Shown here: positions 35,054 through 43,319 of the stretch, piece after piece | Layout: each line of letters begins with the position of its first letter | Numbering within the stretch: the stretch's first letter is position 1 | Assembly (NCBI GenBank): GCA_038205755.1 | Contig: JBBRBN010000008.1 | Coordinates: 9,971 to 73,970 of the forward strand | From: JANNWF01 sp038205755 | GTDB taxonomy: Bacteria; Pseudomonadota; Gammaproteobacteria; Xanthomonadales; Xanthomonadaceae | Direction of reading: 5' to 3' | DNA length: 64,000 bases | Program-made: the position numbers and the translations under genes | The notes under the pieces: model-generated | The model's database searches: none | The model's input: only the letters and a program-made list of their open reading frames with translations | What the model was told of the DNA's origin: nothing

Positions 35054-36346
35054 ATGAATCGACTTCTCATCGCCCTTGCCCTTTCCAGCGCCGCGCTGGC
35101 CAGTACCGGAGTCCGCGCGCAGGCGCTTGGACTCGCCTCGATCGACAGCATCGTCGCCATCGTCGAGGAAGACGTGATTCTGCGCAGCGAACTGGATCGG
35201 GCGATAGCCAATGTCCTTACCCAATATGCCAACTCGCCGCAGCAGCTGCCGCCGAAAGACGTCCTCGAGAAGCAGGTGCTGGAACGGCTGGTGCTGCTGC
35301 GTCTGCAGCTGGGCCGCGCCGTGGACGCCGGCATCCGGATCAGCGATGGCGAAGTTGAGCAGACCATGCGCAACATCGCGCAGCAGAACCAAATGACCCC
35401 CGAGCAGCTGCGCGCGCAGCTGCAGCGCGACGGCCTGGCGTTCGACGAATTCCGGCAGACCCTGCGCGACGAGCTCACTGCCCAGCGTCTGCAGCAGAAC
35501 GTCACCCAGTCGCGGGTCAACGTCAGCGAAACCGAGATCGACATCCTGTTGGCGAGCAGCAGCCTCAAGCAGGGTCAGGTGCGCACGTCGCACATCCTGG
35601 TGGCGGTTCCGGATGGTGCAACCCAGGAGCAGCTGGAGCTTGCGCGCAAGAAGATCGATGGCGTTCGCGACCTGATCAGCAAGGGTGAGCTGGACTTCAA
35701 GGCGGCTGCAATCCGCTATTCCGACGCGCCCAATGCGCTCGACGGCGGCGACCTTGGCTGGCGCGGTTTCGATGAGGTGCCTTCGCTGTTCGCCAATCTC
35801 CTGGAGGGCATGGAGACGGGCCAGGTTTCACAGTCGATCCGCGGTCCCAGCGGCTTTCATCTGATGCAGGTCACCGACAAGCGCGATCAGGGCCAGGAGA
35901 CGGTCACCGAGTACAACACCCGCGGCATCATGGTCCGCAGCACCGAGCTCGTCACCAAGGAGCAGGCGCTGCAGAGGGCGACCCGGATCCGTGAACGGCT
36001 GGCGGCGGGTGAGGACTTCAATGCGCTTGCCAAGGAAGTGTCCGACGACACCCTTACCCGCAACCAGGGCGGCGAGATGGGCTGGTATCCGGCGATGGCC
36101 TGGGGCTCGGCGGTCGGCAACCAGATTCTGGCCATGGGGGACGGCGACATCTCGCAGCCTTTCGAGAGCGAAGTGGGCATCCACATCATCCAGCGGGTGG
36201 CAACCCGAACGCAGGACGTGACCGCCGATTCCCTGCGTAACAAGGCGCGTGAAACCATCTCGCGGCGCAAGTCGGAAGAGGAGGTCGAGCGCTTCATCCG
36301 GCAGCTGCGCGACGAATCCTTCGTCGAAACGCGCCTGAAGTCCTGA
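35054..36346 (+). CDS. surA: Periplasmic chaperone / peptidyl-prolyl isomerase SurA
   Basis: This 430-residue protein has a signal peptide (MNRLLIALALSSAALASTGVRA), an N-terminal chaperone domain and two parvulin domains, the first near VRTSHILVAVPDGATQ and the second near LAAGEDFNALAKEVSDD. It carries unfolded barrel proteins to the BAM complex and helps LptD mature, which fits its position directly after lptD. The spacer of about 110 bp between the two stops short of showing a separate promoter. Confidence 0.96.
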   Translation: MNRLLIALALSSAALASTGVRAQALGLASIDSIVAIVEEDVILRSELDRAIANVLTQYANSPQQLPPKDVLEKQVLERLVLLRLQLGRAVDAGIRISDGEVEQTMRNIAQQNQMTPEQLRAQLQRDGLAFDEFRQTLRDELTAQRLQQNVTQSRVNVSETEIDILLASSSLKQGQVRTSHILVAVPDGATQEQLELARKKIDGVRDLISKGELDFKAAAIRYSDAPNALDGGDLGWRGFDEVPSLFANLLEGMETGQVSQSIRGPSGFHLMQVTDKRDQGQETVTEYNTRGIMVRSTELVTKEQALQRATRIRERLAAGEDFNALAKEVSDDTLTRNQGGEMGWYPAMAWGSAVGNQILAMGDGDISQPFESEVGIHIIQRVATRTQDVTADSLRNKARETISRRKSEEEVERFIRQLRDESFVETRLKS

Positions 36347-36358
36347 TCGGACATCGGC

Positions 36359-37330
36359 ATGACGCCACGCCCGCGACTTGCGCTGGTCCCGGGCGAACCG
36401 GGCGGCGTCGGGCCCGAGCTGTGCGTGCGGCTGGCGCAGGAGCCGCTGTCCTGTGATGTGGTTGCGTTTGCCGACCCCGACACGCTGCGCGCCGCCGCCG
36501 ACGCGCTGGGACTGCCGCTGACCCTGCTGCCGGCCGATGCGACGGCCGCGCCGGGCGCACTGCCACTCATCAACGTCCGGCAGCGCGTGCCGGTTCAGTT
36601 CGGACATGCCGACCCGGCCAATGCTGCCGCCGTCATCGCGGCGCTCACTCAAGCCGGCCGGGCCTGCATCGACGGCCACTGCGCCGGCCTGGTGACCGGG
36701 CCGGTCAACAAGGCCAGCATCAACGCTGGCGGCATCGCCTACCGCGGCACCACTGAGCTGCTCGCCGAGCAGGCGGGCGTCGACGTCGTGATGATGCTTG
36801 CCCGTCCAGGTCTGCGGGTGGCATTGGCCACCACCCATCTGCCGCTGCGCGCCGTGCCCGACGCCATCACGCGCAGCGGACTCGCCGTCACGTTGCGCAT
36901 CCTGCACGGCGCACTGCGCGGCCAGTTTGGAATCGAGCGGCCACGCATCGCGGTACTTGGTCTCAATCCGCACGCCGGGGAAGTCGGTTTGCTCGGCAGC
37001 GAGGAAATCGAGACCATCGAGCCGGTGCTGCGAAAACTGCGCGAGGAAGGCTTTGACCTGCGCGGACCGCTGCCGGCCGACACTGCGTTTCTGCCGCAGC
37101 TGCTGGGCGACGTCGACGTCGTGCTCGCCATGTATCACGACCAGGGCCTGCCGGTGCTCAAGCACGGTGGCTTCGAGCAGGCGGTGAACATCACGCTCGG
37201 CTTGCCTTACCTGCGCGTCGCGGTCGACCACGGCACGGCGCTGGAGCTGGCGGGCCGCGGTGTTGCCGATCCCTCCAGCCTGATCCATGCGTTCGCGCTG
37301 TGCGCGCAGCGCGCAACCGCCGCCGCATGA
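36359..37330 (+). CDS. pdxA: 4-hydroxythreonine-4-phosphate dehydrogenase
   Basis: This 323-residue enzyme of de novo pyridoxal phosphate synthesis has GEPGGVGPELCVRLAQ, VTGPVNKASINAGG and the metal-site AMYHDQGLPVLKH. The C-terminal DHGTALELAGRGVADPSS is typical. It lies 12 bp after surA and overlaps rsmA by four bases (ATGA). Confidence 0.97.
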   Translation: MTPRPRLALVPGEPGGVGPELCVRLAQEPLSCDVVAFADPDTLRAAADALGLPLTLLPADATAAPGALPLINVRQRVPVQFGHADPANAAAVIAALTQAGRACIDGHCAGLVTGPVNKASINAGGIAYRGTTELLAEQAGVDVVMMLARPGLRVALATTHLPLRAVPDAITRSGLAVTLRILHGALRGQFGIERPRIAVLGLNPHAGEVGLLGSEEIETIEPVLRKLREEGFDLRGPLPADTAFLPQLLGDVDVVLAMYHDQGLPVLKHGGFEQAVNITLGLPYLRVAVDHGTALELAGRGVADPSSLIHAFALCAQRATAAA

Positions 37331-38133
37331 GCCTCGCCGACCACCGCACCAAAAAAGCGCTCGGCCAGCACTTCCTGCACGACCGCAGCGTGGTCGAGCG
37401 GATCATCCAGGCGGTCAATCCGCAGTCCGGCGAGCGCATCGTCGAGATTGGGCCGGGCGCCGGCGCGCTGACCTTCCCATTGCTGCGCCGGCACGGCGCA
37501 CTGACCGCGATCGAGTTCGACCGCGACCTGATCGCCCCGCTCGGCGAGGCAGCGGCCGCCCACGGCGAACTCTCGATCATCCAGGCCGACGTGCTGAGCG
37601 TCGACTTCACGGCGCTGGCGGCGGGCGCCCCGCTGCGGGTGGTTGGCAACCTGCCCTACAACATCTCCTCGCCAATCCTGTTTCACCTGCTCGAACACGC
37701 CAGCGCGGTCACCGACATGCACTTCATGCTGCAGCGCGAAGTGGTCGAGCGGATGGCGTCGGAGCCCGGCAGCAAGGTGTATGGCCGGCTGAGCGTCATG
37801 CTGCAGGCGGTTTGCGACGTGACAGCGCTGTTCCTGGTCCCGCCCAGCGCGTTCCGACCGCCACCCAAGGTGGACTCCGCGGTGGTTCGCCTGCGCCCGC
37901 GGCCGCATTCGGAAATCAGTAATCCCGCGCTGTTTGCCAACGTCGTGCGGCACGCGTTTTCGCAGCGCCGCAAGACGCTGCACAACGCGCTGGGTGAGGT
38001 CTGCAGTGACGCCGACCTGCGCGCCTGCGGCATCGATCCGGGTGCCCGCGCCGAGCGGGTCGCCGTCACCGACTATGTGGCACTGGCAAACCACCTTGGC
38101 GCCGGTGGCACCGTACAATCAGGTCATGACTGA
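37327..38133 (+). CDS. rsmA: 16S rRNA dimethyladenosine transferase (KsgA)
   Basis: This 268-residue SAM enzyme dimethylates A1518 and A1519 near the 3' end of 16S rRNA. It shows KKALGQHFLHDRSVV, the SAM loop VEIGPGAGALT and the catalytic NLPYNISSPIL. The ATG overlapping the pdxA stop was chosen because it gives the standard N-terminus. Confidence 0.97.
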   Translation: MSLADHRTKKALGQHFLHDRSVVERIIQAVNPQSGERIVEIGPGAGALTFPLLRRHGALTAIEFDRDLIAPLGEAAAAHGELSIIQADVLSVDFTALAAGAPLRVVGNLPYNISSPILFHLLEHASAVTDMHFMLQREVVERMASEPGSKVYGRLSVMLQAVCDVTALFLVPPSAFRPPPKVDSAVVRLRPRPHSEISNPALFANVVRHAFSQRRKTLHNALGEVCSDADLRACGIDPGARAERVAVTDYVALANHLGAGGTVQSGHD

Positions 38134-38509
38134 CAAACCTGCCCATCGGATCAACGTCGAGGTAAGCACGCGCTATCTCGAGGATCAATCCGCCCCCGAC
38201 GAGCACCGCTACGTGTTTTCCTACACGGTGTCGATCCGCAATGCCGGCAAGACGCCGGCGCAGCTGGTCGCCCGTCACTGGGTGATCGATCACGGCACCG
38301 GCCGGGTCGAGGAGGTCCGCGGCGAAGGGGTGGTTGGCCAGCAGCCATGGCTGCGACCCGGCGAAGCCTTCGAGTACAGCTCCGGCGCGGTGATCGAATC
38401 GGCCGTCGGCATGATGCGTGGCACCTACAGCATGTTTGCCGACGACGGAACCGCGTTCGACGCGCCGATCGCGCCATTTGCGCTTGCTGTTCCCCGCACC
38501 CTGCACTGA
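38126..38509 (+). CDS. apaG: Co2+/Mg2+ efflux-associated protein ApaG
   Basis: This 127-residue protein is a single fibronectin-like beta domain with FSYTVSIRNAGKTPAQLVAR, HWVIDHGTG, VVGQQPWLRPGEAFEYSSG and GMMRGTYSMF. It binds nucleotides or pyrophosphate in structural studies; its biological role is still vague. It overlaps rsmA by eight bases and is followed by apaH after nine bases. Confidence 0.96.
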   Translation: MTDKPAHRINVEVSTRYLEDQSAPDEHRYVFSYTVSIRNAGKTPAQLVARHWVIDHGTGRVEEVRGEGVVGQQPWLRPGEAFEYSSGAVIESAVGMMRGTYSMFADDGTAFDAPIAPFALAVPRTLH

Positions 38510-38518
38510 GCGGCACCG

Positions 38519-39346
38519 GTGGCCACCTACGCCATCGGCGATATCCAGGGCTGTTGCGACGCGCTGCAGCGGCTGCTGGAGGCCATCCGCTTTGACCCCG
38601 CCCGCGACCACCTGTGGTTCTGCGGCGACCTGGTCAATCGCGGTGGCCAGTCGCTGGAAACCCTGCGCCTGATCCATTCGCTGGACCTGCACAGCATGGT
38701 GGTGCTGGGCAACCACGATCTCGCCCTGCTCAGCATTGCGCAGCGCAAGGAAGCCGACCAGCGCAAGGTCAATTCGGATTTGCAGCGCGTGCTGTTCGCC
38801 GACGACCGCGAGCTGCTGCTTGACTGGCTGCGTCAGCGTCCCCTGCTGCACGCCGACCGCACGCTGGGCTGGGCGCTGGTCCACGCCGGGCTGGCGCCGA
38901 AGTGGTCGATCAGAATTGCCGAGAATCGCGCCCGCGAGGTGGAGCGCGTCCTGCACGGGAAGGCCTATCCGAAGCTGCTGCGCGGCATGTACGGCGACCG
39001 CCCACACTGGTCGCCCAAGCTCAGGGGCATCGAACGCCAGCGCGCCATCATCAACGTGTTCACCCGGATGCGCTTCTGCTCGCCGCAGGGGCGCATCGCG
39101 TTCGACTACAAGGGCGCGCCGGGCAACCAGCGCAGCGGGCTGTACCCGTGGTTCGAGGTGCCAGGCCACAGCGAGCGCGAACTGCGCCTGGTTTGCGGCC
39201 ACTGGTCAACCCTGGGACTGTTCATGGGTTTAGGCGTGCACGCCATCGATACCGGCTGCGTGTGGGGCGGCAAACTGACCGCGCTGGAGCTGCGGCCCGA
39301 TGGCGAACTGCCGCGCGTCATCCAGGTGGCCGGGCGGGCGCTGTAG
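38519..39346 (+). CDS. apaH: Diadenosine tetraphosphatase (symmetrical)
   Basis: This 275-residue phosphoesterase hydrolyses Ap4A to ADP. Metal-binding motifs GDIQGCCDAL, FCGDLVNRGGQS and LGNHDLALL are complete. It starts with GTG, nine bases after apaG, in the standard cluster order. It ends just before a palindromic element. Confidence 0.96.
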   Translation: MATYAIGDIQGCCDALQRLLEAIRFDPARDHLWFCGDLVNRGGQSLETLRLIHSLDLHSMVVLGNHDLALLSIAQRKEADQRKVNSDLQRVLFADDRELLLDWLRQRPLLHADRTLGWALVHAGLAPKWSIRIAENRAREVERVLHGKAYPKLLRGMYGDRPHWSPKLRGIERQRAIINVFTRMRFCSPQGRIAFDYKGAPGNQRSGLYPWFEVPGHSERELRLVCGHWSTLGLFMGLGVHAIDTGCVWGGKLTALELRPDGELPRVIQVAGRAL

Positions 39347-39368
39347 GCGGTGCCGCGGCGCCGATTGT

Positions 39369-39532
39369 CAGCCCGCATGCTTCATGAATTCGCGCGATGA
39401 TCGCGCAGGATAGTGTTCGCACACGGGCCTACCGAAGGAGCGGCGTATCGGGCCATACGACCGACTGAGGTAGTTCCTTGTGCGAACACGAGACAAGCGA
39501 GGGCGTGTGCGATTCATGAAACATGCGGGTTA
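39369..39532 (-). mobile_element. MITE-like palindromic element, copy 2 (reverse orientation)
   Basis: This 164-bp copy has the same terminal repeats (CAGCCCGCATGCTTCATGAA at left, ATTCATGAAACATGCGGGTT at right) and conserved centre, in opposite orientation to copies 1 and 3. Its inner stem has diverged to CACAAGGAACTACC/GGTAGGCCCGTGTG, with several changes matched on both sides. It lies between the converging apaH and GntP-family genes. The rest of the gap to 39587 shows nothing else. Confidence 0.9.
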
Positions 39533-39587
39533 GACCCGCGAATGGCGGCTCGGCCGTCACGTCCAATCATTGGCGCCTGCAGCCCGC

Positions 39588-40904
39588 TCAGTTCAGACCC
39601 AGCGCAAACAGCAGGATGCACAGGATCAGACCACCCAGCGGAACGAATACCGTGAGCGCCGCCATCGGCGCGTAGGCAGCCTTGTGGGTTTCGTTGCAGA
39701 TGGCCCGGATGGTGGTCACGACGTAGCCGTTGTGCGGCAGCGAGTCGAGCACGCCCGAGGAGATCGCGACCACGCGGTGCAGCTGCTCGGGCACCACGCC
39801 CTGGGCCAGAAATGTCGGCGCCAGCAGCGGCAGGGCGATGGCCTGGCCACCGGAGGCGGAGCCGGTCATCGCCGCAATCACGCTGACCGCGACCGCCGCG
39901 CTGACCAGGCCACCGCCGGGCAGATGGGTGACCGCGTCCACCGCCGCCGCAAAGGCGGGAGAGAGCTTGGCGACGGCGCCAAAGCCGACCACTGCCGCGG
40001 TGTTGCCGATGGCGATAAGCGCCCCGCTGCCACCTTCGGTGAGCGGCTTGCCCAGCGTGCGCAGCAGCGAGGGCTGCAGCAGGGCGGCGCTGATTGCACC
40101 GCCCAGCAGGGCGATGATCAGGGCTGAGGTTTTGAGCGACTCGTGGAAGAAGAAAGCGACACTCAGCACCACCAGCAGCGGCAGCAGCGACAGCAGCGGC
40201 GGCGGCAGCTCGCCGCCGCGCATTTCAGGATCGCCTTCGCGACCCTCGAAGGTTTCGCCGCGGGCCTTGGCGGCGCGCAGCATGTAGTTGAGCCAAAGCG
40301 TGCCGCTGACCATCATGAAGACGGCAACGACGGCGCTGGCCTGCCAGCCGGCCAGATGGGTAGTGCCCAGGAACGGAATGGGAATCCAGTTCTGGATTTC
40401 CGGCGAACCGGCCGAGGTCATGGTGAAGGTGGCCGATCCAAAGCCGAGCGCGGCAGGGATGAAACGCCGCGGCAGGTCGGCCTCCTTGAACAGCGCCAGC
40501 GCCATCGGATAAACCGAGAAGGCGACCACGAACAGGCTGACACCGCCGTAGGTGAGGACGGCGCAGGCGCCAACCACGGCCAATGCGGCGCGCTTCATGC
40601 CCAGCTTGGAGGTGATCCAGTGCGACAGGCTGTCGGCGGCGCCGCTGGCTTCCATCATCTTTCCGAAGATGGCGCCGAGCAGAAACATGAAGAACCAGGC
40701 GGCAATGAACCCGGTAAACCCCTGCATGTAGCTGCTGATCAGGTCGGGAGCGCCGGCGGCGGCGAGCGGCGGCAGCAGGGCGATACCGCTGGTCAACGCC
40801 ACCAGCAGGGCGCACAGCGGCGTGGCGACGAACAGCGTCATACCGCGGATGGTGAGGAAGATCAGCAGCGCGAGGCCGCCGACCAGGCCGAGCATGCTGA
40901 GCAT
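39588..40904 (-). CDS. GntP-family permease
   Basis: This 438-residue inner-membrane protein has about 11-12 spans. GVSLFVVAFSVYPMALALFKEADLPRRFIPAALGFGSATFTMTSAGSP and, near the end, SSGVLDSLPHNGYVV are typical of GntP/CitMHS-like carriers. Family members take up gluconate, 3-hydroxybutyrate or other small hydroxy acids by proton symport. It is transcribed away from the TonB-dependent receptor across a spacer with a strong dyad, suggesting shared control. The substrate cannot be read from sequence. Confidence 0.85.
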   Translation of the reverse strand: MLSMLGLVGGLALLIFLTIRGMTLFVATPLCALLVALTSGIALLPPLAAAGAPDLISSYMQGFTGFIAAWFFMFLLGAIFGKMMEASGAADSLSHWITSKLGMKRAALAVVGACAVLTYGGVSLFVVAFSVYPMALALFKEADLPRRFIPAALGFGSATFTMTSAGSPEIQNWIPIPFLGTTHLAGWQASAVVAVFMMVSGTLWLNYMLRAAKARGETFEGREGDPEMRGGELPPPLLSLLPLLVVLSVAFFFHESLKTSALIIALLGGAISAALLQPSLLRTLGKPLTEGGSGALIAIGNTAAVVGFGAVAKLSPAFAAAVDAVTHLPGGGLVSAAVAVSVIAAMTGSASGGQAIALPLLAPTFLAQGVVPEQLHRVVAISSGVLDSLPHNGYVVTTIRAICNETHKAAYAPMAALTVFVPLGGLILCILLFALGLN

Positions 40905-40963
40905 GGGCAGGCTGCTGGCTGGTTGAAGGTGGCACGCATGGTCACGGCGCGGGCCGACGCGGC

Positions 40964-40988
40964 GTAACTGTACGAAGGTACGAGTTAC
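40964..40988. promoter_or_regulatory. Dyad between permease and TonB-dependent receptor genes, candidate operator
   Basis: GTAACT-GTAC-GAAG-GTAC-G-AGTTAC forms a near-perfect palindrome in the 195-bp divergent spacer. It has no T-tract and so is not a terminator. Its position 60 bp from the permease start and 112 bp from the receptor start fits an operator for both genes; the regulator is unknown. Confidence 0.45.
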
Positions 40989-41099
40989 ACGATCTTGCGT
41001 CGGCGTGAAAATGCGTCAACCCCTCGCAGGCCGGGCACGTTGCCGGTGTGCGCAAGGCGCCATCACAAAGACCCCATCAGAAAAATCAGGGAGACCCCG

Positions 41100-43319
41100 A
41101 TGATCCGCTTCTCACCTCGCTCGCCGTCCACCACTCGCCCGCTGCTCCGCAGTGTATTGAGCATCGCCGTGCTGTCTGCCCTGGCGATGCCCGCGGCGCA
41201 CGCCCAGAACGAGGGCGCCAAGGACGAGGCGCCGGCATCCGCCGCCGCATCGATGAACCAGGTCACGGTCACCGCCCGCAAGCGCGAGGAGACGCTGCAG
41301 GACGTGCCGATCGCGGTGACCGCCTTCACGGCTGAGTCGCTGGATCGCCTCAACGTGCAGGACCTGAGTGATCTTGGCGCCTTCGTGCCCAACCTCACCA
41401 TCTACGCCGCGCGCGGCTCCAGCAGCACCGTGACCGCCTACATCCGCGGCATCGGCCAGAGCGATCCGCTGTGGGGCGTCGATCCGGGCGTGGGCATCTA
41501 TCTGGATGACGTCTATATCGCTCGTCCGCAGGGTGCTCTGCTCGATGTGTTCGACGTTGAGCGGATCGAAGTGCTGCGCGGTCCGCAGGGGACGCTGTAC
41601 GGCAAGAACACCATCGGCGGCGCGATCAAGTACGTCTCCTCGCCGCTGGATGACGACTTCGCCGGGCGGGTGTCGGTCACGGCCGGCAGCTACGGACAGC
41701 TCGACAGCAAGGTCAGCGTCAATGCGCCGCTCGGCGACAGCTGGGTGATGCGCGTCGCCGCCGCATCGCTCAACCGCGATGGCTACGGCCGGAACCTGAT
41801 TACCCAACAGGAGGTGTCGGACAAGGAGATCCTTGCCGCCCGCGCCACGCTTGGCTACGTCGGCGGCGATAACTTCGCAGCCACCTTCACGGCCGATTGG
41901 ATGGACGACCAGTCTGGCGTGCGGGCAGCGCAGATGCTTGGTCCAAACCGCTTCGCGCCGGCCTTCGCCCCGCTCGACAGCCGCTACGACGTCCGCAACG
42001 GCATGCCGAACATCAACGACACCAGCATGCAGGGCGCCTCGGCCACACTCAGCTGGAACCTCGGCGACAGCTGGGCGCTGAAGTCGATCACCGCTTACCG
42101 CGAGTCCGACACCGAAACCAACATCGACTTCGATACCACTCCGGCGCCGATCGCCGACGTCAAGGCGTTTTACGCCGATGAGCAGCTGTCGCAGGAGTTC
42201 CAGCTCAACTACGATGCCGGCGGCGACTTCCGCAGTGTGATGGGCCTCTACGCCTTCCAGGGCGAGGCCGGCGGCCAGGTGCTGAACAACTTCTTCGGCG
42301 TTGTGTTCGGCGACACCCAGGGCCAGGTCGACACCGACAGCATCGCGCTGTACGGCGAAGGCACCTGGGATGTCAGCGAGCAGTGGTCGGTGACCGGTGG
42401 CCTGCGCTACACCCACGAGAAGAAGTCGGTGGACGTGCTCAACATCGGCTACACCAATGCGACCTTCACCATTCCCAGCGGCGCGGTAGCAGCCGACTTC
42501 GAGGACTCGATCACCTTCAGCAACGTGTCGCCCAAGCTGTCGGTGGACTACCAGTGGGATGCTGACACCCTGGTTTACGGACTGATCAGCCGCGGCTTCA
42601 AGTCCGGTGGCTTCAACATCCGTGCGCAGGCCACCGCGGTGCCAAGCTCGCGGCTGCCGTTCGACGACGAGAAGGTGACCAGCTTCGAAGTCGGCGTGAA
42701 AAACGCCTTCCTCGACGACACCGTATTCCTCAACCTGGCCTGGTTCTACAACGACTACAAGGACATCCAGCTCAGCGTCTTCACCATCGTGCCTGGCAGC
42801 AATCCGCCGATTTTCTTCGGCGACTTCTCCAACGCCGGCGCCGGCACCGTCACCGGCTTCGAGGCCGAGTACGCGATTCAGTTCACCGACCGCTTCAGCG
42901 TGCAGGGCAACGTCGCGTGGCTGGACACCGAGTACGACGAGTTCGTCTCGAGAGGCGTCGATATCGCCGACAGCCAGCGCTTCACCAATGCGCCCAAGCT
43001 TACCGGCGCAACCACCGGCCTGTACGTGGTGCCGCTGGCGTCCGGCGGCAATCTGACCGCGCGCGCCAGCTGGAGCTACCAGAGCCCGGTCGATCCAACC
43101 ACCGACCTGTCGCCGGCGATCCGTCAGGAGGAGTACAACCTGTTCTCGGGCAGCCTGATCTGGCAGACCGACGGCGCCTGGCGTTTTGCACTCAATGGCG
43201 CCAATCTGGCCAACCGCAGCTACCGCACCACCGGCTACAACATCGCCGCACTCGGCGTGCTGACCGGCTTCTACGGCGCCCCGCGCACGTACTCACTCAC
43301 AGCGACCTATGACTTCTAA
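41100..43319 (+). CDS. TonB-dependent outer membrane receptor
   Basis: This 739-residue receptor has a signal peptide (ends PAAHA-Q) and a plug domain starting MNQVTVTARKREETLQDVPIAV and running through IEVLRGPQGTLYGKNTIGG. A 22-strand-type barrel follows with NYDAGGDFRSVMGLY, YGLISRGFKSGGFN and the closing aromatic YSLTATYDF. It imports a ligand with TonB energy; the motif style is that of the broad carbohydrate/xenobiotic receptors of xanthomonads and sphingomonads, not a clear siderophore receptor. AGGGAG precedes the ATG chosen. Its end overlaps the start of the depolymerase-like gene. Confidence 0.93.
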   Translation: MIRFSPRSPSTTRPLLRSVLSIAVLSALAMPAAHAQNEGAKDEAPASAAASMNQVTVTARKREETLQDVPIAVTAFTAESLDRLNVQDLSDLGAFVPNLTIYAARGSSSTVTAYIRGIGQSDPLWGVDPGVGIYLDDVYIARPQGALLDVFDVERIEVLRGPQGTLYGKNTIGGAIKYVSSPLDDDFAGRVSVTAGSYGQLDSKVSVNAPLGDSWVMRVAAASLNRDGYGRNLITQQEVSDKEILAARATLGYVGGDNFAATFTADWMDDQSGVRAAQMLGPNRFAPAFAPLDSRYDVRNGMPNINDTSMQGASATLSWNLGDSWALKSITAYRESDTETNIDFDTTPAPIADVKAFYADEQLSQEFQLNYDAGGDFRSVMGLYAFQGEAGGQVLNNFFGVVFGDTQGQVDTDSIALYGEGTWDVSEQWSVTGGLRYTHEKKSVDVLNIGYTNATFTIPSGAVAADFEDSITFSNVSPKLSVDYQWDADTLVYGLISRGFKSGGFNIRAQATAVPSSRLPFDDEKVTSFEVGVKNAFLDDTVFLNLAWFYNDYKDIQLSVFTIVPGSNPPIFFGDFSNAGAGTVTGFEAEYAIQFTDRFSVQGNVAWLDTEYDEFVSRGVDIADSQRFTNAPKLTGATTGLYVVPLASGGNLTARASWSYQSPVDPTTDLSPAIRQEEYNLFSGSLIWQTDGAWRFALNGANLANRSYRTTGYNIAALGVLTGFYGAPRTYSLTATYDF

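Noticed and set aside
35828..37288. A 486-residue minus-strand frame opposite surA and pdxA
   Set aside because: Antisense shadow of two confidently identified genes; His/Gln/Arg-rich composition typical of shadows.
40143..40967. A 274-residue plus-strand frame opposite the GntP-family permease
   Set aside because: Antisense to a clear membrane transporter; no hydrophobic pattern or motif of its own.
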